50,393 bases of DNA from positions 1 to 50,393 of the forward strand of contig JAZKFP010000029.1 in NCBI GenBank assembly GCA_040386355.1, written 5' to 3'. The stretch's first letter is position 1, and each line of letters starts with the position of its first letter. This document shows, one piece after another, positions 17,895-26,556 of this stretch. Below the pieces are notes generated by a model, which ran no database searches, was not told the DNA's origin, and saw nothing but the letters and a program-made list of their open reading frames with translations. The translations under genes were made by a program, and so were the position numbers. This DNA is from JAZKFP01 sp040386355. GTDB taxonomy: Bacteria; Pseudomonadota; Gammaproteobacteria; Pseudomonadales; UBA6940.

Positions 17895-19412
17895 ATGCTT
17901 AAAAATTCGTTAAATACACGTGTTCATGTATCGCATACTCTTCCTAATAGTGTTGAATCCGTCAAACCTGAAATTTTTGTTTCAGACAGTTTAAGCCTTA
18001 TTCTTGCTAATATTGAGAAAGCTAAGTTTGTTCCTGGAAAATGTCCAATTGATTTTAAAAACTTCTTAAGTCCTCGACCTTGCGATGAAAATAGTTTGCA
18101 TAAGTTTGCATTAGAAGCATTGGAACCTTTTGCCTGTGGGCATCAGTTTCACAGACAATGCGTAAAGTCTTTTTTAGAAACAAGTATTCGCCGCTCAGTT
18201 CGTCAACGTCGTCCAGTTCCTTCCAATCAATCATCACCAACTCAATTTTCATTTTTTGGCCTTTTTATTCCATCGCGTTCCCCGGCTATTCCAATTTCGC
18301 CTCCAGAAGTTAGTAAGACTTCTCTTCCGGTTTGTCCTGTATGTAGAAATGATGATGATAATTCTATTTTATACACAGTTCTTAAAGATGAGCGGAACGT
18401 GAAGAAAGCTAATACATTAGTTGATAGTGAGATTAAGCCATGCGAAATACGACTTGAGGAAGCTGAGGAAATTAAGGCATACGAAAAAGTTGAAGAAATA
18501 TTGAGTAATATGAAAGCGAATAATATAGAAACTTTTTTGGAATCGTTTGATTTAACTGAAAATGAAAAAATAGAATGTCAAAATAATCCAGTCATGCATG
18601 AAGATTTTTCTTTTCATAGATATACAGATCGAATGACAAAATATTATATAGAAGATTTTATTTTTATGTTTAGGGCTAGTACAAAAGCCAAAAAACCATT
18701 TTCTTTTTTTGGCTTAAGAAAGCCGGACACAAGTGTTAAGCATTTATGGGATTTTAATATGCGTGGCGCCCTTAATACCATGTTGGAGTTAAATACATAT
18801 TGTCCAACCAAAATTAATAACTTGAATCAAAGAGATGAGCTATTTAAAAGTTTCTCTGAATCGTATAAAACATTATTTGGAAATTGTATAAGAAATATGA
18901 TGTTGATGCTTTCTGATGCTGAATTTGATGCCAGTGATAATTTGTTCTCTTGTCAAGAAGCAGAAAAGAAATTAATCCAATACATAGATCAGTTTAAGAA
19001 TGAAGTAAATAGTTTAAGGATGACGTTTATTAATGAACAGAAAAACCTTGATTTATCTTTAAAAGGTGATTTTTCACTTATTGAAGATTTATCTAAATTG
19101 AACAAAGATCTATTGAAACTGAAACTGCAAGAATTTGAAAATGGTTTATATATTACTTACGCCATGAGATGGGTAAGACAATTTTACCCTATTGAAAAAG
19201 TAGATAGTAGAAGAAAAGAAATTTATATGAATTATGCAAACAGAGCCGACGTAGTTACGCAAAAGCAATTAAATCTCATATATTTAGAAATTATGAGGAA
19301 ATTAAATTCTGTCAAAAAAGAATTTATAAATGAATCTTCGACTGCTCCAAATTCTGCCGCATCTTCTTGGGAAAGTCCCAAAAAGATTGAGGCTTATGCT
19401 CGGGGAGCTTAA
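17895..19412 (+). CDS. RING-H2-like zinc-finger protein; candidate ubiquitin ligase effector
   Basis: 505 residues. The N-terminal part has the order C50-P-I-D53, then C81-G-H83-Q-F-H86-R-Q-C89, then C147-P-V-C150. This is the RING-H2 spacing (C-x-H-x2-H-x2-C, then C-x2-C), with Asp53 in place of the second ligand and a long Ser/Pro-rich insertion of about 57 residues before the last pair. RING domains recruit E2 enzymes for ubiquitin transfer, a eukaryotic process. Residues 160-490 are charged and helical with no recognised domain. The ribosome site before ATG 17895 is weak. It follows the giant gene by 127 bases on the same strand and may be co-expressed. Ligase activity is inference. Confidence 0.75.
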   Translation: MLKNSLNTRVHVSHTLPNSVESVKPEIFVSDSLSLILANIEKAKFVPGKCPIDFKNFLSPRPCDENSLHKFALEALEPFACGHQFHRQCVKSFLETSIRRSVRQRRPVPSNQSSPTQFSFFGLFIPSRSPAIPISPPEVSKTSLPVCPVCRNDDDNSILYTVLKDERNVKKANTLVDSEIKPCEIRLEEAEEIKAYEKVEEILSNMKANNIETFLESFDLTENEKIECQNNPVMHEDFSFHRYTDRMTKYYIEDFIFMFRASTKAKKPFSFFGLRKPDTSVKHLWDFNMRGALNTMLELNTYCPTKINNLNQRDELFKSFSESYKTLFGNCIRNMMLMLSDAEFDASDNLFSCQEAEKKLIQYIDQFKNEVNSLRMTFINEQKNLDLSLKGDFSLIEDLSKLNKDLLKLKLQEFENGLYITYAMRWVRQFYPIEKVDSRRKEIYMNYANRADVVTQKQLNLIYLEIMRKLNSVKKEFINESSTAPNSAASSWESPKKIEAYARGA

Positions 19413-19432
19413 CGATTTTATGATTTTAATTA

Positions 19433-19492
19433 TGGTGCGCCCAGTAGGACTTTAACCTACGACCAATCGATTGTGAGTCGACTACTCTGACC
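19433..19492 (-). repeat. Degenerate copy of the 3' part of tRNA-Ile(CAU); putative attachment-site remnant
   Basis: These 60 bases match the 3' three quarters of the tRNA at 26557-26633 in the same orientation. They run from the CCA end to the D-stem side, with about six mismatches before similarity stops. The anticodon position is changed and the 5' part is absent, so it is not a working tRNA. This is the expected product of an element integrating at a tRNA 3' end: the displaced 3' piece is left at the far boundary. It would delimit a 7.1-kb island. Confidence 0.7.
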
Positions 19493-19540
19493 TGTACTAT
19501 TTTTGATCTTATCTGACACCTGGGCTTGAAAAGATGAGAG

Positions 19541-20058
19541 TTACCGGTTTTGATAAAGGTTCTGACAACAAAAACCCCTATCACAGCAGCCGATTCGCTC
19601 AATGATCAAGTACTGTCTTTTTTTCAAGCTCACAAGCGTTCTGTGTTGCGCATTTTAACTGACAGAGGTACGGAATATTGCGGGAGTCCTGTGCATCATG
19701 ACTATCAGTTATATCTGGCAATTAATGAAATTGATCACACCAAAACACAAGTAAAATTACCGCAGACGAATGGTATTTGCGAACGCTTTCATAAAACGAT
19801 TTTGCAGGAGTTTTATCAAATCACGTTTCGTAAAAAACTTTACGATTTTATCGATATGTTGCAAAAAGATCTGGACGTTTGGATGCAGTACTAAAACAAT
19901 CAACGAACTCATTAAGGCAAGATGTGCTGTGGGCGAACACCCATGGAAACTTTAATTGATGGGAAAACGATTTGGGCACAAAAAAATCTGGCTCAAATCT
20001 AATCCGACAGATGCCCTAAAAAATCGGTAACTGTCAGATCGAGTCTGAATACTACAAT
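19541..20058 (+). mobile_element. IS481-type insertion sequence remnant (5' truncated, nonsense mutations)
   Basis: The frame from about 19550 encodes the C-terminal part of an integrase-core transposase: ILTDRGTEYCG (second catalytic Asp region) and LPQTNGICERFHKTILQEFY (catalytic Glu). The same frame continues after TAA at 19892 and a second TAA as NNQRTH*GKMCCGRTPMETL, ending at 20002, so there are two nonsense mutations. The N-terminal DNA-binding part and first Asp are missing. The terminal-repeat-like tgtcagatcgagtctgaatac remains near 20032. It lies just inside the left edge of the presumed island and is inactive. Confidence 0.85.
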
Positions 20059-20219
20059 TGTTTCGTTGCTAATGAGTAACGCTTTTTTCCAAATGCGTTA
20101 CTCTTTGGGTTGGAAATATAAGACTATCGATGGATGCTTTTAAGGTTTACACAATCCCATTTACAGGCTCGGCTCAGGCTCATAATTCTCAAATTTATTT
20201 TTTCATAATCTTTCTTAAC

Positions 20220-22724
20220 CTACATAATTTCACAGCACTGGGTACTAACTTTCACTTGTTGTACCGGTGTTTGATTTATAACCTGCTGTTGCAACTGATC
20301 AACCGTTCCTTGCAACTGATCAACCGTTCCTCTTAATAATTGTAGTTCTTGCTGTTGCGTCGCTGAATTTTTTTGCAATTCAGCAATTTTGCGAGCGTTT
20401 ATTAACGTCAGTGTTTCAATTCGATTTACTTCTAAATTGATGTAATTCATATCTTCTTGAAAAACCAAGGTATTCGTTTGAGTATTAGATTGATGGTCTT
20501 GCAGACGATTCACATTCTGCGTAATACGATTTAATAACTCGGTTAAATCAATACCTTGATTTGCTAAATCACCAAATAACTCGGCACGCAAATCCAATTC
20601 TTGAATTTTAATTAATTTTTCTTTAAGCAACTGACCATGTTGTTCGGTGGTGCCCGTGATGTTAAATCCAGTATTAGATGATGTATCAATATTTTGAATA
20701 AGCAGTGCTACCTGCTGCTTTACCTCACGAAATTCTTTAATATCGACGTTTGGTTTTGGATGAAGAGTTTCTGGTGCATTGTTCAAAGCTGATACAGGAT
20801 TTAATACAGTTCTCGTTTGAACTGATGCAGAAGTTGAAGTGGATTGAGAAGGCACAGTCTTGTGTGGCGAAGATACCGTAGAAGTTTCAATTAATAAATC
20901 ACGCATAATATTAACAGCGTTATCGGATTGTGGATTTTGCAAAGCTTGACGCAATCGATCGTTGTCTCTCATTTGCTTTAAAACTTTTGACACATCCTGA
21001 ATCGCTTGATGTCCAATCGGATGATCAAACTCGGAACGGGGTTCTAAATTAAACTTTTTTAAGCCCTCTCTCATGGTATTTTTAATTTGGGTTAAACGTT
21101 TAAATCGCTGTGGATTTTTCTGTTCTAATGCTTTGTCGTTTAATTCAGAAAGTAAAGTTTCATAGCTAGGATGTTTGACTAACGAACGCGCAAGTTTACT
21201 CGCAAACAAGTCCATTGATAATTCATTGATTACACATTCAGAAATTAATACCTGGCGGTTATGGACTTTGGTTTCCATATGATACAAATACAAACTTGCT
21301 GCACCGGAAACCGCTAATCCTGCAAATGGAATTTCACTCGCAATGCGTTCAGCACCACGCACGAGCTTTGGCATTGCCATAGTTATTGCAGCTTTCGCTG
21401 CATCCCAACCCGCATGTTCTAAATGCGTATCCCCTGGATTTACCACTTCAAGCATTCCAGATGGAATAATTTTCGATAAAACATATGCTTGGCTTAAACC
21501 ACTGGCGAACGCTTGAAAGTACAATTTTTGTGGAGGGTTTAATCCTTCTAACCCATTAAACAGCGCTTGCCAATTGACATGCATTGTTTGTAATTGATCC
21601 GCTTGTTGTTCAGTAAAGATGTCTGTGTTATTTAACACACCACGTAAACGATCGATTTCCGCTGGGATTAATTTAACCGTAAAACTTTCAGATAAATCAT
21701 TGGAAAGAATTATGTCATCTACCTGCTGCGCAATAGCTACCGGTGTAGTGTTAATTGCCAAAGGCGCCTGCACCATCCCTTGCCGTTGTTGATTTTGAAA
21801 AGTTTGCGCCATTGTTACGGGTATGCTTTCACCAATTGCCATAGGCAGACGCGAGCTCACTCGACATTGTTGATCTTGAAATTCTTTGAACTTTCTATCA
21901 AGTAAATTGGCTACTGGTTCCCAGTAAGTTTGATTGGATTGCTGCCTAATAAAATTAATATCGGCCTGTACATCGATGCCCAAGGCCATTAGAGTTTGCA
22001 TAATCTTATTATGTTTACTTAATGCCTCTAGATGCTGAGGCACTATTCCAAAATTGTGAGCTCGATCAATCGGGCTACGATTTTCAATCCGCCAATGCAT
22101 ATCTTCGGTGTGATACTTCACTGCAACCATAACTAAGGGAGTATAACCATTTTTAGTTGTTTTATCAGCAACAGCATTTTTTTCAAGCAGCGCAGATACG
22201 ATGTCAATGTGACCATTACGCATGGCAATCAATAAAGGGACAATAGGGGGAATACTAACCATATTTGGTTGGTTAATATCTGCGCCTTTTTCAATCAGCG
22301 CAAGGACGGTATCAGTGTGTCCATTCTGCGCAGCAACGTACAAAGCACTCTTACCACTAATTCCAGTTTTACTAATATCTGCGCCTTTTTCAATCAGCGC
22401 AAGGACGGTATCAGTATGTCCATTCTCTGCAGCAATTAATAACGCAGATTTGCTACAGTAATTCCCAGCATTAATATCAAAATACATTAATAAATTTAAA
22501 ACTTTTAGTGTATCACCTTGCTCAGCGGCTCTATAAAAATCTTCTTCAAGTTCCGCTTTAGTGCAAGTAGGTTGAGCTAAACGATTCGTTGGGCTGTTTG
22601 AACGAAGTGAATTAGACGTTGCAGGCGCTCTTGGAGCAGGAGCATTTGTAGAATGCGAAGTTGCGTCGGCAACTGAATCGGTTGGAGTAGTAAGCCAACT
22701 GTACATATAATTCATTGCTTGCAT
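20220..22724 (-). CDS. Ankyrin-repeat protein with C-terminal CCEIM; second candidate prenylated effector
   Basis: 834 residues; GGGATGG upstream of ATG 22724 may be the ribosome site. Residues 1-60 are Ser/Pro/Ala rich. About 62-210 are four to five ankyrin repeats, two of them nearly identical (NGHTDTVLALIEKGADI twice), and their DNA is near-identical too, suggesting a recent unit duplication. About 430-520 is an Ala/Gly-rich hydrophobic region (ASEIPFAGLAVSGAASLYLYH) similar in position and pattern to ankyrin protein 1. The C-terminal 150 residues are coiled coil with a GTVDQLQ duplication. The end is C830-C831-E-I-M. It lies inside the tRNA-bounded island. Confidence 0.85.
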   Translation of the reverse strand: MQAMNYMYSWLTTPTDSVADATSHSTNAPAPRAPATSNSLRSNSPTNRLAQPTCTKAELEEDFYRAAEQGDTLKVLNLLMYFDINAGNYCSKSALLIAAENGHTDTVLALIEKGADISKTGISGKSALYVAAQNGHTDTVLALIEKGADINQPNMVSIPPIVPLLIAMRNGHIDIVSALLEKNAVADKTTKNGYTPLVMVAVKYHTEDMHWRIENRSPIDRAHNFGIVPQHLEALSKHNKIMQTLMALGIDVQADINFIRQQSNQTYWEPVANLLDRKFKEFQDQQCRVSSRLPMAIGESIPVTMAQTFQNQQRQGMVQAPLAINTTPVAIAQQVDDIILSNDLSESFTVKLIPAEIDRLRGVLNNTDIFTEQQADQLQTMHVNWQALFNGLEGLNPPQKLYFQAFASGLSQAYVLSKIIPSGMLEVVNPGDTHLEHAGWDAAKAAITMAMPKLVRGAERIASEIPFAGLAVSGAASLYLYHMETKVHNRQVLISECVINELSMDLFASKLARSLVKHPSYETLLSELNDKALEQKNPQRFKRLTQIKNTMREGLKKFNLEPRSEFDHPIGHQAIQDVSKVLKQMRDNDRLRQALQNPQSDNAVNIMRDLLIETSTVSSPHKTVPSQSTSTSASVQTRTVLNPVSALNNAPETLHPKPNVDIKEFREVKQQVALLIQNIDTSSNTGFNITGTTEQHGQLLKEKLIKIQELDLRAELFGDLANQGIDLTELLNRITQNVNRLQDHQSNTQTNTLVFQEDMNYINLEVNRIETLTLINARKIAELQKNSATQQQELQLLRGTVDQLQGTVDQLQQQVINQTPVQQVKVSTQCCEIM

Positions 22725-22848
22725 AATTTGCCATCCCAGAAGCTATTTTTATACAAAGCTTTGTACTAAAAGTAATGACATTGTGCAACTAATATTTACA
22801 GGCTCTTCGTATGCGCTGCACGTCAATGTCTTCTGGAACGTGAACTAT

Positions 22849-22888
22849 GCAAGAGGCTTTGCCTTCTGCAAAAGCCAAAGCCTCTTGC
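22849..22888 (-). terminator. 13-bp perfect hairpin downstream of the Fic pseudogene
   Basis: gcaagaggctttg (22849-22861) pairs perfectly with caaagcctcttgc (22876-22888), loop 14 bases, about 40 bases beyond the Fic pseudogene stop. There is a short T-run on the plus side only. Terminator role is inferred from position. Confidence 0.45.
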
Positions 22889-22929
22889 ATGCTTTTAATC
22901 GAATACCACATTCTCAAAAGCCAACAAAA

Positions 22930-24444
22930 TTACAACTCTTTTTTTTGTTCTATTTCATCCCGCATAAATGCTTGTTGCACTCGTTTTTCTGCTTGTTCAA
23001 TCTCATCATTTTTCATCCAATGAAAATGGCTTTTTCTTTTATTGGTTGAAAGTTTAAATGCATTGGCATAGGTGATTTGAATAAATAATTCCAAAGAATG
23101 AGGTGGCCAATCCAATAATGTATTTAAAGTTTGAAAAGCTTTATCAAATCCGAGTAAATAATGAATTTCTTGTTGAAGGTCATGAGCTACCGTGCGTTCT
23201 AATGCCCAATATAGAAACTCCGTTTGCCGAGTAAAATCCGGATAACGATAATACATTGCATCATTTCCCTTTGCGGGAAAGTCTGGTGTTTCAGGGTTAA
23301 AGTCAGTTAACCGATTTAAAGAGCGGGAATAATGTTCGAGCGTTGTTATGTATTTATCCAAGTCGGTGAGAATCACAGCCGATACTGGAAGAATAATACC
23401 TCGTGGTGTAAAACCCGCTTTTGCCAACACATCGTGAATTAAATACCGGTGGATACGACCATTACCGTCCATAAAAGGATGGATATAAACGAAGCCAAAT
23501 GCTAACAGGCTAGCTAGCACTACCGCATCGATTTTGTTCAATGCCTGATTGCTCATCGTTATTAACATAAGCGAACCCAGGTCTTCTGGTCGAGCAGCAA
23601 CAAAATCAACTTGCCGACGATAAGCTAGATCTTTGCCTATCCAATTCTGTTGATGACGCCAAGTAAATTCATGAAAGCGTGGGTCTAATATTGCATTTTG
23701 CAGCTCAACTAAGCGATCTTGCGAGAGTGGCTCACGAATGTCCGCGCGACGTAGCAAATCTGCAAAGCGTTGCGCACGCTGATGTGAAGGTTTTTCTCGT
23801 TACATTTCAAAAGAAGACTGAGTTTCTTTCAAGTAAAAATACGCGGCTGCACGACGTAATAATGGTTGTTCATACTGCGCTAATACATGTTGCGTTTGTT
23901 TTTGCAAATCCTTTTCCAACATGCTTTGTAGATAATTCGTCTGGCGTACCATCGGACAAAATTCACGCGGACCAAGCAGATTATTGATCACTTTAAAGCG
24001 TGTAATGCGTTCTCCATCTGATAATGCAAACTGATATTTGGTATCCACTATAGGAATATATCGCGCACGCGACGATACCGGGTCATCCACAGGTAAGCGT
24101 TGCTCGGTGAGCCATTCATAGAGAAAACACGCCTTACGTGCGTAACGTGATTCAGGACTTGCCATCAGCCATGCGCATAGTTGAAATTCAATGTCGGGAT
24201 TGGTCTTAAAAAGCATTGCCAGGATTTGCAGATCAACACCTTCATATCGAAATGCGAATTAAATATGGCCAACACATGATTCTTCAGGTTGATAGGTGCC
24301 CCCAAAGATTTCTATCTCATGATTGCCTTTTTTCTTTTTTTGTTTGCCTTGTATTCGACTGTCTAACATTGCTTGATAATCAAGGGGTAAAGCTTTTAAA
24401 TGGTATTTTTTAATAAACCATTGATAACCCAAAGCTGTTGCCAT
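22930..24444 (-). pseudogene. Fic family gene interrupted by two in-frame TAA codons
   Basis: Three open segments in one frame, read from 24444 downward, join into a Fic protein of about 500 codons. The interruptions are TAA codons at 24259-24261 (after ESCVGHI) and 23800-23802 (after SSFEM). The segments between and after continue as expected of one protein (FAFRYEGVDLQIL..., REKPSHQRAQRFADLLRR). There is no frameshift. The Fic motif HPFMDGNGRIHR is intact in the last part. ATG 24444 has AGAAGAG upstream. It is most simply a pseudogene made by two point mutations; the last 275 codons could still be expressed from an internal start. Its upstream region carries repeated CCGG motifs. Confidence 0.85.
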
Positions 24445-24473
24445 ACCGCTCTTCTGATACAAGTTATGAAAAA

Positions 24474-24608
24474 ATTGCCGGAAAAATTAAAAATTGACCG
24501 TAAATTTATTTAATCATGAAAATTTAACCGGAAAAAAGTATGTGTGGTCAAATATATAAAAGATGTCAAATTTCCGGATTTTTTTAATTTCTCCGGTCAA
24601 ATTTTCAT
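24474..24608. promoter_or_regulatory. Five copies of a CCGGAAA-type motif upstream of the Fic pseudogene
   Basis: Sites near 24474 (attgccggaaaaatt), 24493 (attgaccgtaaattt), 24523 (tttaaccggaaaaaa) and, on the other strand, 24568 (aaatttccggattttt) and 24586 (aatttctccggtcaaat). Two of them form a larger dyad: 24516-24532 against 24592-24608, 16 of 17 matching. The array starts 30 bases before the Fic ATG, as expected for an operator. Confidence 0.5.
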
Positions 24609-24699
24609 AATATTGAGTAAAAAGCACCAATTTTTTAAATCTGATGAATGGCGTCGACAGTAGATTTGATGAAAATTTGAGCAATCTCCTATGATAGTT

Positions 24700-24935
24700 T
24701 GAGGCATAAATTCAGCGGTAAACTTCTTCGCCTTTTCTCCAATTACGGGAATATCTTGTCCTACAAGTTCTATCAATTTAAATTCATTAGACGTTTTAAT
24801 AGTGCCACGTTACGCAAGATAATTTCGCATATGATCTTCAGGTAAAAAATTAGAAAAAGGTGATAATAGTAAGGAATAATATCCAAAGTAAGGTGGGAAA
24901 GTTTCAATTACAGTTATTGTTTTCCTATACGAATT
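24700..24935 (-). pseudogene. hipA-like toxin fragment (N-terminal domain)
   Basis: Read on the minus strand, one frame gives PFSNFLPEDHMRNYLA, a TAA at 24810, then RGTIKTSNEFKLIELVGQDIP. This matches the conserved start of HipA kinases (typically ...FFxNLLPEGxLRxxLAxRxGI...DFxLLxxLGxDxxGA). The kinase domain is absent and no hipB is seen; repeat copy D lies just upstream. A remnant of a HipAB locus. Confidence 0.55.
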
Positions 24936-24954
24936 CGGATTTATTAAAAAGGTG

Positions 24955-25125
24955 TTGCGGGCGAAAAATGTTTCGCCTCTACATATTCTAAACAGAATGC
25001 CGTTTAAAAAATGAGTTATGAAAATATATAAGACTGATTGTACCTGCATAAAACGAATTGAAATTGAGTTCTGTTCGTCTTTTAATTTGCGTGTCGCGGG
25101 CAAAACATTATTCGCCCACAACACG
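24955..25125. repeat. Dispersed palindromic repeat, diverged copy D
   Basis: Two hairpin blocks remain (cgggcgaaaaatgtttcgcctctac near 24958 and gcgggcaaaacattattcgccca near 25095) with a divergent spacer. It is adjacent to the hipA remnant, as copy C is adjacent to another TA remnant. Confidence 0.65.
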
Positions 25126-25316
25126 TGTTTTTAACGTCTACGTATTTCCAGTAACCTGAGAAGCCCCAGCGTTTATTCAGATGGAAAAATTCGAATAGCA
25201 GAAGCATTTCATGAAAAAACCTCTAGCATCGTTCTTTTTATCGTGAAGTGCGGTAGAGAAAGTCCAACTTAAAAACCTGGTCTAAATACGCTTATAAAAC
25301 AAAGATTTAAGAATGC

Positions 25317-25417
25317 ATGCGGTGAATAACTGCTATATTCACCGCATTATTTGCGGTTATTGTGCTTGTGTTTGCGGTGAAAAAATCCTATATTCACCTT
25401 AAATTATGCGGTGAATA
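25317..25417. promoter_or_regulatory. Repeated TGCGGTGAATA operator-like sites before the Fic/DUF4172 gene
   Basis: atgcggtgaata at 25317-25328 pairs with tattcaccgcat at 25336-25347 (perfect 12-bp dyad). tgcggtga recurs at 25373, tattcacc at 25391, and atgcggtgaata again at 25406-25417, ending two bases before the Fic ATG. The dense array overlaps the likely promoter and ribosome site, so binding should repress expression. Confidence 0.65.
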
Positions 25418-25419
25418 AT

Positions 25420-26529
25420 ATGTGGATATACGAACTTCAAAATTGGCCAAACTTTTTTTGGGATGATACAGCACTGATTTCTAAATTAGTGGACATGCGG
25501 CATCGTCAGGGACATTTGCTAGGTCGCATGACGGGAGTTGGTTTTGAACTGAAACGAGAAGCAAGCCTTAATAATCTCACTAATGATGTAATCAAATCAT
25601 CTGCGATTGAGGGAGAATACTTAAATTCCGAAGAGGTGCGCTCATCTATTGCGAGACGTTTAGGTATTGATATAGCAGGTTTAATTCCTGCGAGTCGAAA
25701 TGTTGAAGGTATCGTAGAAATGATGCTGGATGCCACGCAAAATTTTTCTAAACCATTAACCAGAAATCGATTACTTGGTTGGCATGCTGCGTTGTTCCAA
25801 ACAGGCCGAAGCGGAATGCACCTTATTGCTGTGGGTACATGGAGGTCTAAAAATGTTGACCCAATGCAGGTAGTGTCCGGCCCTGTAGGGCGAGAAAAAA
25901 TTCATTTTAAGGCGCCAGATGCCAATAGACTTGATTATGAAATGAATGCTTTTCTTAAATGGTTCAATAAATCTAGTGATGTAGATCCAGTTATTAAAGC
26001 TGGTATTGCTCATCTATGGTTTATGACTATTCACCCCTTTGAAGATGGGAACGGGCGTATTGCTAGAGCTATCGGTGATATGTGTTTAGCGCGGGCAGAC
26101 AACATTCCAGATCGTTTTTATAGTCTTTCAAGCCAAATTGAAAAAGAACGCAAATTTTATTATGAACAACTGGAAAGGCAGCAACGCAGCACTATAGAAA
26201 TTACGGGTTGGCTAATATGGTTTCTAAATTGTTTGGAAGGTGCGATATCTAATGCTGAACAAACGCTTATTAACGTCCTGTTTAAAGCGCAGTTATGGCA
26301 AAGGATCAATCAAAACCCTGTCAATGGACGTCAGCGCCAAATAATTAATCGTATGCTGGAAAGTGATTTTGTGGGACATATGAATACACGCAAATACAGC
26401 TTGCTCGCTAAATGTTCTGCTGATACTGCACTGCGAGATATTCAGGAATTAAAAGCGCGTGGCATTTTTCTTCAAAATGAATGTGGTGGTCGTAGCACCA
26501 GCTATCGCTTGTTGGAAAGCATTGAATAA
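25420..26529 (+). CDS. Fic family protein with DUF4172 N-terminus and C-terminal winged helix
   Basis: 369 residues. The opening MWIYELQNWPNFFWDD is the DUF4172 signature found before Fic domains, so ATG 25420 is chosen over the in-frame GTG at 25411. Inhibitory motif S60-S-A-I-E64-G65, Fic motif HPFEDGNGRIAR from His205. The C-terminal 90 residues (RQIINRMLES...KYSLLAKCSADTALRDIQELKARGIF) look like a winged helix. It is likely an AMP-transferase kept inactive by its own helix and perhaps a self-repressor at the TGCGGTGAATA sites. It converges with tRNA-Ile and is the last gene inside the presumed island. Confidence 0.92.
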   Translation: MWIYELQNWPNFFWDDTALISKLVDMRHRQGHLLGRMTGVGFELKREASLNNLTNDVIKSSAIEGEYLNSEEVRSSIARRLGIDIAGLIPASRNVEGIVEMMLDATQNFSKPLTRNRLLGWHAALFQTGRSGMHLIAVGTWRSKNVDPMQVVSGPVGREKIHFKAPDANRLDYEMNAFLKWFNKSSDVDPVIKAGIAHLWFMTIHPFEDGNGRIARAIGDMCLARADNIPDRFYSLSSQIEKERKFYYEQLERQQRSTIEITGWLIWFLNCLEGAISNAEQTLINVLFKAQLWQRINQNPVNGRQRQIINRMLESDFVGHMNTRKYSLLAKCSADTALRDIQELKARGIFLQNECGGRSTSYRLLESIE

Positions 26530-26556
26530 AATAATGTTTTTGAAAGTAAAAAAGGT

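Noticed and set aside
19433..19492. A second functional tRNA gene
   Set aside because: The 5' part of the acceptor and D-arm is missing and the anticodon base is changed; it cannot fold into a complete tRNA.
19550..19894. Stand-alone integrase-like gene
   Set aside because: It is only the C-terminal half of an IS481-type transposase, lacks the first catalytic Asp, and its frame continues past stop codons.
22930..24444. Programmed readthrough of the two TAA codons in the Fic gene
   Set aside because: TAA is the least leaky stop, no known recoding signal is visible, and the surrounding island is full of decayed genes; a pseudogene is simpler.
24810..25124. 104-codon minus-strand frame as one gene
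   Set aside because: It joins a hipA fragment to the translation of repeat copy D; no start or family supports a single product.
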